From: Myxococcales bacterium
Lineage (GTDB): Bacteria > Myxococcota_A > Polyangia > Polyangiales > Polyangiaceae
NCBI GenBank assembly: GCA_025359105.1
Contig: JANYHK010000027.1
Location: forward strand, 101,218-165,217
Reading direction: 5' to 3'
DNA length: 64,000 nt
Shown: piece by piece, positions 57,036 to 64,000 of the stretch
Layout of the letters: each line of letters opens with the position of its first letter
Position numbering within the stretch: position 1 is the stretch's first letter
Program-made: the position numbers and the translations under genes
Notes under the pieces: model-generated
The model's input: the letters and a program-made list of their open reading frames with translations, nothing else
What the model was told of the DNA's origin: nothing
Databases searched by the model: none

Positions 57036-57619
57036 GCCACGCCTCCCTTCTCTGGTTTGCCTTGCTTGCCTTGCGTGCCTTGCCGCGCGATCGCAATGGC
57101 CCCCTCGACGAGCTTGCGGGCCGCGTGGAGACGCGAATACGCGGTCTGCAGCGGACAGCCCACGGCCTCGGCGACCTCCGCCATCGTCACTTGCTCGATC
57201 TCGTACAGGACGAAGACCGCGCGCTTGTCCTCGTCCAGCTCGTCGAGGATGCGATCGAGCGTCGCGCGGGCCTGGCGCCTCGCCGCGTCGTCGTGCGGAT
57301 CGTCCTTCGCCGCGTTCTCGGGCATATCGCCCGTCACGATCTCGCGCCGCACGTGGCCGCGCTTTCGGTAGTCCGACGCGACGCGCACCGCGATGCCGTA
57401 CACCCACGTCCGCACGGTGGACCGCCCCTCGAACTCGGCGAGCTTGCGGTGAACCACCATGAAGACCTCCTGACACGCGTCGTCGACGTCGCGCTCGGCC
57501 ACGCCGAGGCGCCGCAGCGCGCGCCATACGAAGGGCGCGAGCTCACGGAACACCTCCGCCACGGTCGCCGTGTTGGCGGCGCCGGCAGGCGTGTGGGGGA
57601 CGAGCGCACCCTCGCGCAA
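57032..57619 (-). CDS. ECF-type RNA polymerase sigma factor
   Basis: This 195-residue ECF sigma has region 2 (FRELAPFVWRALRRLGVAER, DVDDACQEVFMVVHRKLAEF) and region 4 (ILDELDEDKRAVFVLYEIEQ, MAEVAEAVGCPLQTAYSRLH). A TTG start at 57619, preceded by AAGGAG 4 nt upstream, is preferred; an upstream in-frame GTG at 57649 is possible and the open frame runs to 57760. It is coupled to the anti-sigma-like gene and should be held inactive by it until an envelope signal arrives. It probably drives its own operon and perhaps the barrel/cytochrome pair. Confidence 0.87.
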
Positions 57620-57680
57620 AGAGCTCCTTGGTTCGGCCCCGGCCCACACGACGGTGTGTGGAGCGAGGCGCTGGGAATTA

Positions 57681-58736
57681 TCACGGAAGCGCGAGACCGA
57701 TTCCGAGATCGACCATGCCGACCACCGGCGACATCCGGAAGAGGTCCGTCTCGGCGCCATCCGCCCGCGTGTAGGTGAACTTGTCCCGCAGAATCGGGAT
57801 CATGGCCTGGGCGCCGGCGCGAACGGCGAAGGGGCGAACCACGAGGATCGTCGCGCGCAGGTCGAGCCCGCCGTTCCACACGACGTGGCTCTCGTCGGCG
57901 CGAGACGCGGTGAAACCGGTCGTGTGACTCCTGAGGAGGCCGAGGTGCCCGAGGGCGCATGCGTAGAGGTGCGCCCCCTTGCCGTGGTGCCAGAGCGGGC
58001 AGAAGCCACTGCCCAGGAGGAACACGGAGAAGCTGTTCGAGGCGCCGCCCTCGGCCTTCGCGGCGTTGTCGAACCAGTACCCACCGAAGCCGATGAACGG
58101 GATCGCCTTGCGAGGCTCGAGCAGCCCCAGCGCGGCGAGGCCGACGGCCGGGCCGGGGAGAAACCCGAGCGCGCCCGTCATCGCGGCGCTGCCTTCGAAC
58201 CGGAAGGGCTGCGGATCCGGAGGCGTCGGGACGGCGACCGGTACGAAGACCTGCTCACGCTTCACGATCACCGTCGGCGGCGGCGGCGGCTCGTCCTTCG
58301 GCGGCGCGGGCTTCGGCCCCAGGGCGGCGTCGGGATCGATCATGACAGCCACGACCAGCGCGAGCGGCGACGTCATCGACTCGCAGGACGCGTCCGGGCG
58401 GTCGACCTCGCGCGTGCCGAGGAGCGCGCCCTGCGCGTCGCGCACGGTGACGACCGCATGCCAGCCGCCGCCCGCCTTCTTCGGAGCGACGCGGCCCTCG
58501 ACAGAGACGTCCGCCTGCGCCGCCGAGACGAACACCTCGCGGCCGAGCCGCTCTTCGACCGCGCGCGCGAGGGCCTGGGTGGCGACGCACCCCTCCGCGC
58601 CGGGCATCCGCACCCACGACAACGACGACGTCCGTGCGCGCGCCCCTGCCTCGTCGGCCCGCGCCTGCCCGGAAGGGAGCGCCACGGAGGCGACGAGCGC
58701 GAGCGCGAAGACGAGGACGGAGGCAACGCGGCGCAC
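57681..58736 (-). CDS. Exported protein with C-terminal outer-membrane-barrel-like region
   Basis: This 351-residue protein is taken from the GTG at 58736 (VRRVASVLVFALALVASVAL signal peptide); a TTG at 58775 is also possible. The first 150 residues are a soluble domain (ALARAVEERLGREVFVSAAQ, GGGWHAVVTVRDAQGALLGT) similar in style to the unknown protein at 13063. A Pro-rich linker (PPKDEPPPPPTVIV) leads to a region of alternating hydrophobic and Gly residues (GFLPGPAVGLAALGLLEPRK) that may be a barrel. The two genes may be paralogues. No function is known. Confidence 0.65.
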   Translation of the reverse strand: MRRVASVLVFALALVASVALPSGQARADEAGARARTSSLSWVRMPGAEGCVATQALARAVEERLGREVFVSAAQADVSVEGRVAPKKAGGGWHAVVTVRDAQGALLGTREVDRPDASCESMTSPLALVVAVMIDPDAALGPKPAPPKDEPPPPPTVIVKREQVFVPVAVPTPPDPQPFRFEGSAAMTGALGFLPGPAVGLAALGLLEPRKAIPFIGFGGYWFDNAAKAEGGASNSFSVFLLGSGFCPLWHHGKGAHLYACALGHLGLLRSHTTGFTASRADESHVVWNGGLDLRATILVVRPFAVRAGAQAMIPILRDKFTYTRADGAETDLFRMSPVVGMVDLGIGLALP

Positions 58737-58799
58737 GGGCCGGGATTTGTCGCACGAAGCGCGGCCGGGTGCCAACCTGCGCGTTCGCCGGCGCGAACG

Positions 58800-59255
58800 T
58801 TACTTCGAGGAAACCCGGAGCGACGGGTCGATGCGGGGTCCGACGACCACGCGCACGCCGAACGCCGCGAGGATCATGGGCGCTAGCAGCGCACCGACGA
58901 TCGCCCACGGCCCGTACTTGTAGAGGTCGACCGGCGAGAGCAGCGCGTACGAGCCGACCACCGTGAAGGGCGCGCCGAAGGCCATGAGCCATGCCGCCTT
59001 GCCGGTGGGCAGGCGCCGCTGGCGAAGCGCGAGGAGGAGCACGTCGACGAGCACCTGGATGAGCGTGAAGACCGTCGCGAGCAGCGCGCCCGCGATCATG
59101 CCGATCGCCCACACGCCCCAGCGCCCGATGAAGCGTTGCTCGGGGCCGAACGCGGCGTAGAGCGACGCGGCGGTCGACATCGACAGCCACGGCCCGAACA
59201 TGGCCGGCACCATCCACTTCCCGATCTGGGGCCTCTCGTAGCGCTCGCTCGCCAT
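58800..59255 (-). CDS. Four-helix membrane protein of unknown function
   Basis: This 151-residue inner-membrane protein starts at ATG 59255, where AGAGGACGCC gives a ribosome-binding site. Four hydrophobic helices are visible (LSMSTAASLYAAFGPEQRFI, GMIAGALLATVFTLIQVLVD, AAWLMAFGAPFTVVGSYALL, AIVGALLAPMILAAFGVRVV). There are no signature residues. It is on the same strand as its neighbours, but 150-bp and 60-bp gaps argue for a separate unit. Confidence 0.65.
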   Translation of the reverse strand: MASERYERPQIGKWMVPAMFGPWLSMSTAASLYAAFGPEQRFIGRWGVWAIGMIAGALLATVFTLIQVLVDVLLLALRQRRLPTGKAAWLMAFGAPFTVVGSYALLSPVDLYKYGPWAIVGALLAPMILAAFGVRVVVGPRIDPSLRVSSK

Positions 59256-59408
59256 GGCGTCCTCTTTCTCTCCCGTCCTACGTACGAGTAGCCCAAACGA
59301 TACATTCCGCACGCGATGTCGAAATCGCGTCGCTTTTCCGGCAGGTAGAGCTTGTGGGTCCTCGCCTCACCGTCCTCGAAAACGCCACGGAAGGGCTGCC
59401 TAGCGTCG

Positions 59409-61652
59409 TCACCTCGAGGATTCGAGCGCGCGCACGGACGCGCGGTGCGACGCGGCTCGCCTCGGATCCCCCGCCGCCGCCAGCGCCGCGGCCGCGCGCT
59501 CGTGGAGCAGCGCGTCCCACGGCGAGAGATCGGTGAGCGCGTCGAGGGCCGTGGCCGTGCGCGCCGGCGAGGCGAGCGCGATGAGCGCGTGGTAGGCGGC
59601 GAGGGCATCGGGGGCCTGACGTACGAAGCTCTCGGCGGCGTCGCGCGCAGCGTCACGCTGACCCGCGCGCAAGAGCGCATCCAGGTACGCGGCGTGGGCA
59701 GCGTGGTTGGACGGGTTCTCTTCGACCTGCGTGCGGAGCCTCCAGAGCGTGTGCGGATCGGGCGTGGCGGACGGCGGGACCCGGAGCGGGAGCACCATCG
59801 GCCCTGCCTTGGTCCCCGGCGCGGGGGTCAATGCGAATGGGTAGACCACGGTGACGAGGCCCCCCTCGGGGATAGGGAAGGTCATCTCGCGGAAGGCGTC
59901 CACGATGCACGCGATCACGTCTCGGTCCGGCAAGTCGGAGCCGCCGTCGGTCGCCGCGGCGACGAGGCCAGCACCGTCGATCACGAATTTGACGCTGACC
60001 CGTCCGGCGAGCGTCGGGCTCGCGCGAAGCCCCTGCTCGTAGCAGAAGCGCACGCGCGGCTGGTTCATGCGGACGACGTGCTGGATGCGCTCGGCGGGGA
60101 GCCGGCCGTTGACCTGCACGAAGCTCTGGCGCAAGACGGGGGCCGTCGTGACGTGCGAGCCGGGCGCGGCCGGAACCGTAGCCGGCGAGCGTGCCTTGGG
60201 GCGACCCGTCCGTGCGATACCGTTTTGCTCGAACATCTCGTCGTTCTCGAGGACGAGCCACGAGGCCCCCTTCGCGAGCACGCGGTGCGCGCGCGCAAGG
60301 TCGGCCGCCGCGGCGACGCTCAACGGATCACCACGCGCTTCGAGCGCGTCGACGCGCGCCTGCGCGAGCAACGTGTCGGCGCGCAGGACGTCGCGCGCGA
60401 GAACCTGCAGGCGATGGGTCCACGCCACCGGCCGGCCCTGCACCGTCCCGCGCACGGTGACGTCGCCACGCGGCTCTCCCTGAAACGTGCCCATCACGAC
60501 GAGCGAATCGCCGCCGACGAGGCGCTCGGGCAGCGCGCCGGTGAGCGAGAGGCCATTCGGGAGATCGACGAGCGGCGCGCGCACGCTCGAGGAGCGAAGG
60601 CGCCGCGCGACGGCAGAAGCGTCGGACGCGCGGACGAGACCGGGCCCCGCCTCCTCGAACGATGCGCCGGTGGCCTTCGCGAGCGCGGCCAGCTCGCCGG
60701 TGTCGTCGATCCCGACAGCGCGGAGCTCGATATCTGAGCCGAGCGACGCGCGGACGCTCGCCGCGACCTCGCGAGCTTGCAGCGGCCCCGACGTCGCCCG
60801 CCCGCCACCGAGCCACACGATCTGCCCGCCGCGCCCGACCCTCCCGGCCGCCTCCGCGACGGCGCCCGCGACGTCGCGCGAGCCGCCGCCACGCGTCGCG
60901 GCGCCCGCCAGCCAGGCTGTCAGCTCCTCGGACGTCCCGTCCCCCTTCTTTGCGAGACCTGCAGCCGGGAAGGACGCGCAAGCGCTGTCGCAGACGAGGA
61001 TCGCGAACGCGTCCCCCGGGGCCAACGCCGCCGCGAGCTCCCGCGCGATCGCGCGCGCGCTCTCGGCGCGCGGCGGCGTCTGCCCTCGGCTCGCGTCGAC
61101 GACGATCGCGCGCGCGGTCGGCCCCGGCGCGGCGTCGGCGGCGGCGACGCCTGGAATGCGCAGCACGAACCCCTTCTTGCCGAGCGTGAGGAGCGCGTCG
61201 CCCCCCGCCGGCGCCGGCGCCGCCTCGTCGTACCCCAGCACGATCCTCCGCGCGCCGTGGCCCGGAACCGGGAAGATCTTCACCTGGACGGCCCCATCGT
61301 CGAGGCGCTCGACGAGCGCCGGATCGCGGGGCGCCGGGCGGTCGACGATGCCGTGAAACACCTCCGACGCCCGCGCGCGCCCGAGCACCTCGCCCTCGAT
61401 GAGCGTCCCGTCCACGTCGAGCGCCACACGCGTCAGGGCCGCGCCGCGCGGGATGTGCACGACGTACCGCGCCTCGAGCTGCATCGCCGTCGCGTTCTCG
61501 ACGAGATCCTCCCGCTCGGTGCGCACGATGCCGGCGTCCTCCACCACGCGCACCGCGGCCGGCACGACGCGCAGGCCATCCACCGTCTGCGACGTCCCCG
61601 GGAGGCGCCCGGTGACCGCCGACGCGAGCGCCAACGCGACGAGCAAGCTCAT
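59409..61652 (-). CDS. VIT/VWA protein with AgmX/PglI-type TonB-like domain
   Basis: This 747-residue exported protein starts at ATG 61652 (MSLLVALALASAVTG). Domains in order: a VIT domain (about 20-150, ENATAMQLEARYVVHIPRGA, VDGTLIEGEVLGRARASEVF), a VWA-like part (AIVVDASRGQTPPRAES, DAFAILVCDSACASFPAAGL), a central region, the AgmX/PglI C-terminal TonB-like domain (VRMNQPRVRFCYEQGLRASP, AGRVSVKFVIDGAGLV) and TPR-like repeats at the end (LDALLRAGQRDAARDAAESF). AgmX/PglI modules occur in gliding and secretion proteins of myxobacteria. The classical MIDAS DxSxS is degraded (DASRG), so metal-dependent binding may be lost. Confidence 0.82.
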   Translation of the reverse strand: MSLLVALALASAVTGRLPGTSQTVDGLRVVPAAVRVVEDAGIVRTEREDLVENATAMQLEARYVVHIPRGAALTRVALDVDGTLIEGEVLGRARASEVFHGIVDRPAPRDPALVERLDDGAVQVKIFPVPGHGARRIVLGYDEAAPAPAGGDALLTLGKKGFVLRIPGVAAADAAPGPTARAIVVDASRGQTPPRAESARAIARELAAALAPGDAFAILVCDSACASFPAAGLAKKGDGTSEELTAWLAGAATRGGGSRDVAGAVAEAAGRVGRGGQIVWLGGGRATSGPLQAREVAASVRASLGSDIELRAVGIDDTGELAALAKATGASFEEAGPGLVRASDASAVARRLRSSSVRAPLVDLPNGLSLTGALPERLVGGDSLVVMGTFQGEPRGDVTVRGTVQGRPVAWTHRLQVLARDVLRADTLLAQARVDALEARGDPLSVAAAADLARAHRVLAKGASWLVLENDEMFEQNGIARTGRPKARSPATVPAAPGSHVTTAPVLRQSFVQVNGRLPAERIQHVVRMNQPRVRFCYEQGLRASPTLAGRVSVKFVIDGAGLVAAATDGGSDLPDRDVIACIVDAFREMTFPIPEGGLVTVVYPFALTPAPGTKAGPMVLPLRVPPSATPDPHTLWRLRTQVEENPSNHAAHAAYLDALLRAGQRDAARDAAESFVRQAPDALAAYHALIALASPARTATALDALTDLSPWDALLHERAAAALAAAGDPRRAASHRASVRALESSR

Positions 61653-61741
61653 GCCCCCTTGGACCCCCGGCAATCCGGGAAGTTCCCGCGTCCGGCACGC
61701 AGGCGCTGCCCACGACCCCGCACCGGCGTAGACTGCACGGC

Positions 61742-63385
61742 ATGCGCTTTCTCCGCCGCGGACACGTCGTGTGGGCGTCTCTCCTCGCGGGCTTTCTGGT
61801 CGCCCCCGGGTGCGGCTCGAGTAGCCCCGGCTCCGGCTTCACCGACCCTGACGCGGGCGGCGACGGCGGCGGAGGCGGGGAAGCGGGCAACTGCTCGTCG
61901 CCGAGCCGGACGTGCATCGGTAAATGCATCGACGTCACCTCCGATCCCGCCAACTGCGGCGACTGCGGGCGCACCTGCGACAGCGGCTCGCCGTGCTGCG
62001 GTGGCATCTGCGTGCAGGCGGCGGCGTGCTCGTTCGCGGTGACGAAGGTGTCGCAGTTCCGCCTCTACCTGAGCGGCGCGCAGTGGGTCACGCTCAGCGG
62101 CGCCGGCTTCGTGAAGGGGATGAAGGTCTTCGTCGGCGACGGCCGCGCCGTCGCGCGCGTGGTCGACGACAAGACCGCGCTCATCCTCACGCCGCCGGCC
62201 CCCGCGGGCATCGTCGACGTGCGCATCGAGGCCGGCGGGAAGACCGCCACGCTGAAGAACGCGCTCCAGTACGAGTCGGCGGGCCTCGGCACCCCGTGGA
62301 AGCAGCGTCCGCTTCGCGTCGTTCGCGGCGAGGACCCCGGCATCGCCGTGCTTCAGGACGGCCGCGTCCTCATCGCCGGCGGCACACGCGTGCCCGACAA
62401 CCCCAGCCCGACGCTCGCCGACGGCAGCGCGAACGACGCGCTGACGACCGCGGAGATCTACACGCGCGCGACCGAGGTCGTGACGCCGGTGGTCGGCTCG
62501 ATGAGCGGCGCGCGGTGGCACGACTCGGCGGTGACGCTCATGAACGGCAAGGTGCTCGTCGTCGGCGCCGCGTGCATGACGAGCCCCTGCCCCGACGCCC
62601 AGACGGCGGATCTGTTCGATCCGACGACCAACACGTTCGCGCCGAGCAAGAGCAAGCTCGGCGTCGAGCGCCGCTACACGCGCGCCGCGCTCATGCCCGA
62701 CGGACGCGTCCTCATCGCGTCGGCGGGCGAGGCCTCGCTCGAGATCTACGATCCCGACACCGACGCTTTCACCGCGGTGCCACACACCGTCGTTCACACG
62801 TTCGGCTTCATGGTCCGCCTGCGCGACGGCCGCATCCTCTTCGGCGGCGGCGACGGCGGCGCGAGCCCGGCGGTCACCGCGGCGGAGATCTTCGACCCCG
62901 ACACGAACGCGATCACGCCCGTCGGCGCGCTCAAGCAGGGGCGCTCGATGCTCACCGCGCACACGCTCCCCGACGGACGCGCGCTCGTCATCGGCGGCGC
63001 CAGCTTCAGCGCCGGCGGCATCCACGCGCCGCTCGACTCGATGGAGGCTTTCGATCCGAAGACGAGCCAGTTCACGACGGTGCCGTACAAGCTGTCGATC
63101 GGCCGCACCTGGCACGCGAGCGCGCTCGTCCGCGACGGGAGCATCCTCGTGATGGGCGGCTACACCGTCGACGCGAAGTGCGACTCCCTCGCGGCCACGG
63201 TCGATCAGGTCGAGCCGGTCGCGGGGAAGTCGAGCGTGTTCGACGCGCTCCCCAACGCGAACACCGAGTGGACGGCGGTGACGTTGCTCGACGGCTCGGT
63301 GCTCGGCGTCGGCGGCGGCGCGTGTGGGACGGCCACCGCATTGCCCGATCTCGACTTTCTCCCTGGCGCGCCCGAGACCAAGTGA
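61742..63385 (+). CDS. Kelch-repeat lipoprotein with IPT/TIG domain
   Basis: This 547-residue lipoprotein has lipobox LVAPGCGSS. The N-terminal part has a Cys-rich segment (RTCIGKCIDVTSDPANCGDC, CDSGSPCCGGICVQ), then an IPT/TIG-like domain (AQWVTLSGAGFVKGMKVFVG, IVDVRIEAGGKTATLKNALQ) and a six-blade Kelch propeller (LQDGRVLIAGGTRVPDNPSP, LPDGRALVIGGASFSAGGIH, LLDGSVLGVGGGACGTATAL). Such propellers bind carbohydrates or proteins at the surface. No galactose-oxidase catalytic residues are obvious. Divergent from the VIT/VWA gene. Confidence 0.88.
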   Translation: MRFLRRGHVVWASLLAGFLVAPGCGSSSPGSGFTDPDAGGDGGGGGEAGNCSSPSRTCIGKCIDVTSDPANCGDCGRTCDSGSPCCGGICVQAAACSFAVTKVSQFRLYLSGAQWVTLSGAGFVKGMKVFVGDGRAVARVVDDKTALILTPPAPAGIVDVRIEAGGKTATLKNALQYESAGLGTPWKQRPLRVVRGEDPGIAVLQDGRVLIAGGTRVPDNPSPTLADGSANDALTTAEIYTRATEVVTPVVGSMSGARWHDSAVTLMNGKVLVVGAACMTSPCPDAQTADLFDPTTNTFAPSKSKLGVERRYTRAALMPDGRVLIASAGEASLEIYDPDTDAFTAVPHTVVHTFGFMVRLRDGRILFGGGDGGASPAVTAAEIFDPDTNAITPVGALKQGRSMLTAHTLPDGRALVIGGASFSAGGIHAPLDSMEAFDPKTSQFTTVPYKLSIGRTWHASALVRDGSILVMGGYTVDAKCDSLAATVDQVEPVAGKSSVFDALPNANTEWTAVTLLDGSVLGVGGGACGTATALPDLDFLPGAPETK

Positions 63386-63482
63386 TCTCCTCCGATCACG
63401 CCAGAAATGACGGGTGGAGCCCCCACGTGGATCGTTTCGGTGTCACCGCACCTGCCTACGGAATGTGATCCGTTCGATCACA
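63382..63482. promoter_or_regulatory. Two GTGATC/GATCAC inverted repeats
   Basis: GTGATC-N6-GATCAC lies at 63382-63399, overlapping the Kelch gene stop codon, and TGTGATC-N5-GATCACA at 63464-63482. The centres are about 82 bp apart, roughly eight helical turns. The shape recalls CRP/FNR half sites (TGTGA) but the spacer is not the CRP N6. They precede the DUF1592-type gene by 164 bp. Confidence 0.5.
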
Positions 63483-63543
63483 GACCCACATGTCGCCGCG
63501 CTCGTAGCGATAACGAAGGCAGAAATGGACCGCAGCGACGAAC

Positions 63544-63561
63544 CCCTGTAAATTTACAGGG
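63544..63561. promoter_or_regulatory. 18-bp perfect palindrome
   Basis: CCCTGTAAATTTACAGGG is its own reverse complement with no spacer. It lies 85 bp before the DUF1592-type gene start and is AT-rich at its centre in an otherwise GC-rich region. It is a candidate operator. Confidence 0.6.
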
Positions 63562-63645
63562 CCCGAGAGCGCGCATGCGGTCGTCCCACCTCGCGCTGCA
63601 AGGGCTCCGGCGCGACGGCCCGAGAGTTGCGTAGGGGTAAGGACG

Positions 63646-64000
63646 ATGAGCAGCGCGAGCGCCAGGAGGACCATGAGCTCTAAGCGACACTTCGCAAAAC
63701 GAGTGCTTCCGATCGCCGCCGCGATCCTGGGCGTGGCCCTGGGCGCCTGCGGCGACGCCTCCACCGACAGCCTCACCGGCCATGGCCCTACCGGCAACCC
63801 GGCGGACGACGCCGGCGCCGACGGCAGCGTCGATCCCGACGGCGGCGGTCCGGTCGGCGCGCCCTTCGAGGCGGTCGGCCCCGCGACGTATGTGCCGAAG
63901 GTGAAGAACCTGATGACCGGCCTCGCGGCAACCGACGCCGAGGTCAAGGCGGTCATCGCCGATCCGAACGCGCTGCGCGGGCTCATCGATCAGTGGATGG
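63646..64000 (+). CDS. DUF1592/DUF1588-type lipoprotein (5' end only)
   Basis: 118 codons are present and the gene runs off the window. The product starts at ATG 63646 (GTAAGGACG upstream); an in-frame ATG at 63673 is an alternative. The signal peptide ends in LGVALGACG (lipobox). After an Asp/Gly linker the sequence YVPKVKNLMTGLAATDAEVK, AVIADPNALRGLIDQWM fits the start of secreted planctomycete-type cytochrome-associated proteins with DUF1592/DUF1588/DUF1585 domains, which are strongly multiplied in Polyangia. The domain call rests on this short stretch and is therefore provisional. Confidence 0.65.
   Translation, partial: MSSASARRTMSSKRHFAKRVLPIAAAILGVALGACGDASTDSLTGHGPTGNPADDAGADGSVDPDGGGPVGAPFEAVGPATYVPKVKNLMTGLAATDAEVKAVIADPNALRGLIDQWM

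Noticed and set aside
63464..63482. TGTGATC-N5-GATCACA as a CRP site
   Set aside because: The half sites look right but the distance between the TGTGA and TCACA cores is 9 bp, not 6; it is kept only as a generic palindrome.

Overview
The window is about 70% GC chromosomal DNA from a Gram-negative bacterium with a large genome. The most likely source is a myxobacterium of the Polyangia. This is an inference from gene style, since there is no rRNA or ribosomal protein gene here to place it. The signs are a transmembrane Ser/Thr kinase, many serine/glycine-linker and cysteine-rich lipoproteins, a choice-of-anchor L/MopE-like lipoprotein, an AgmX/PglI-type TonB-like domain, ECF sigma/anti-sigma pairs with long low-complexity linkers, and the start of a DUF1592-type secreted protein. 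No phage, CRISPR array, intact insertion sequence or biosynthetic cluster was seen.

Layout. 1-6.7 kb: tail of a membrane protein, the Ser/Thr kinase, a MopE/anchor-L lipoprotein, a three-gene envelope operon (coiled-coil membrane protein, OmpA-like lipoprotein, Cys-rich protein) and an orphan OmpR-type regulator. 6.8-14 kb: VWA lipoprotein, uvrC, a YkuD transpeptidase, a Cys-repeat lipoprotein and a barrel-like protein. 14-18 kb: ECF sigma plus FecR/TPR anti-sigma, a triheme lipoprotein, and two broken genes fused head to head. 18-23 kb: an Omp85-type outer-membrane protein with its partner, maleylacetoacetate isomerase, an RRM protein with a clear terminator, and a GDPD phosphodiesterase. 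23-30 kb: a lipoprotein and a translationally coupled DUF2760-Hsp70-Hsp70(DUF3731) operon. 30.4-32 kb: tRNA-Arg(CCU) followed by a decayed accessory patch (nucleotidyltransferase and HTH/HicB-like remnants) and a small double-glycine-leader peptide. 32-49.5 kb: Baeyer-Villiger-type monooxygenase, DoxX-like protein, HrpA helicase, HSL esterase, cupredoxin lipoprotein, PHB-depolymerase-like esterase, amidohydrolase, adenylate cyclase plus zinc-ribbon protein, EEP nuclease and a sugar epimerase. 49.5-64 kb: giant HEAT protein, 1-Cys peroxiredoxin, pentaheme cytochrome with a barrel partner, a second ECF sigma/anti-sigma pair, a VIT/VWA/TonB-like protein, a Kelch lipoprotein and the 5' end of a DUF1592-type gene.

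How the genes work together. Much of the window is envelope biology: about a dozen lipoproteins, several barrel-like proteins, two ECF regulons and one kinase. Cytosolic house-keeping genes (uvrC, hrpA, hsp70 pair, tRNA) are interspersed. The most unusual DNA-level signal is one hexanucleotide repeat (GGNGTC / GACNCC) expanded inside three unrelated genes. It is read in three different ways: Glu-Ser in UvrC, Val-Gly as the signal-peptide core of a cytochrome, and Thr-Pro/Thr-Ser in an anti-sigma-like protein. Two of the arrays form an inverted pair about 1 kb apart. Other notable signals are two strong hairpins in the leader of the adenylate cyclase gene, the double-deletion gene fusion near 17.6 kb, and the double-glycine peptide near 31.8 kb.
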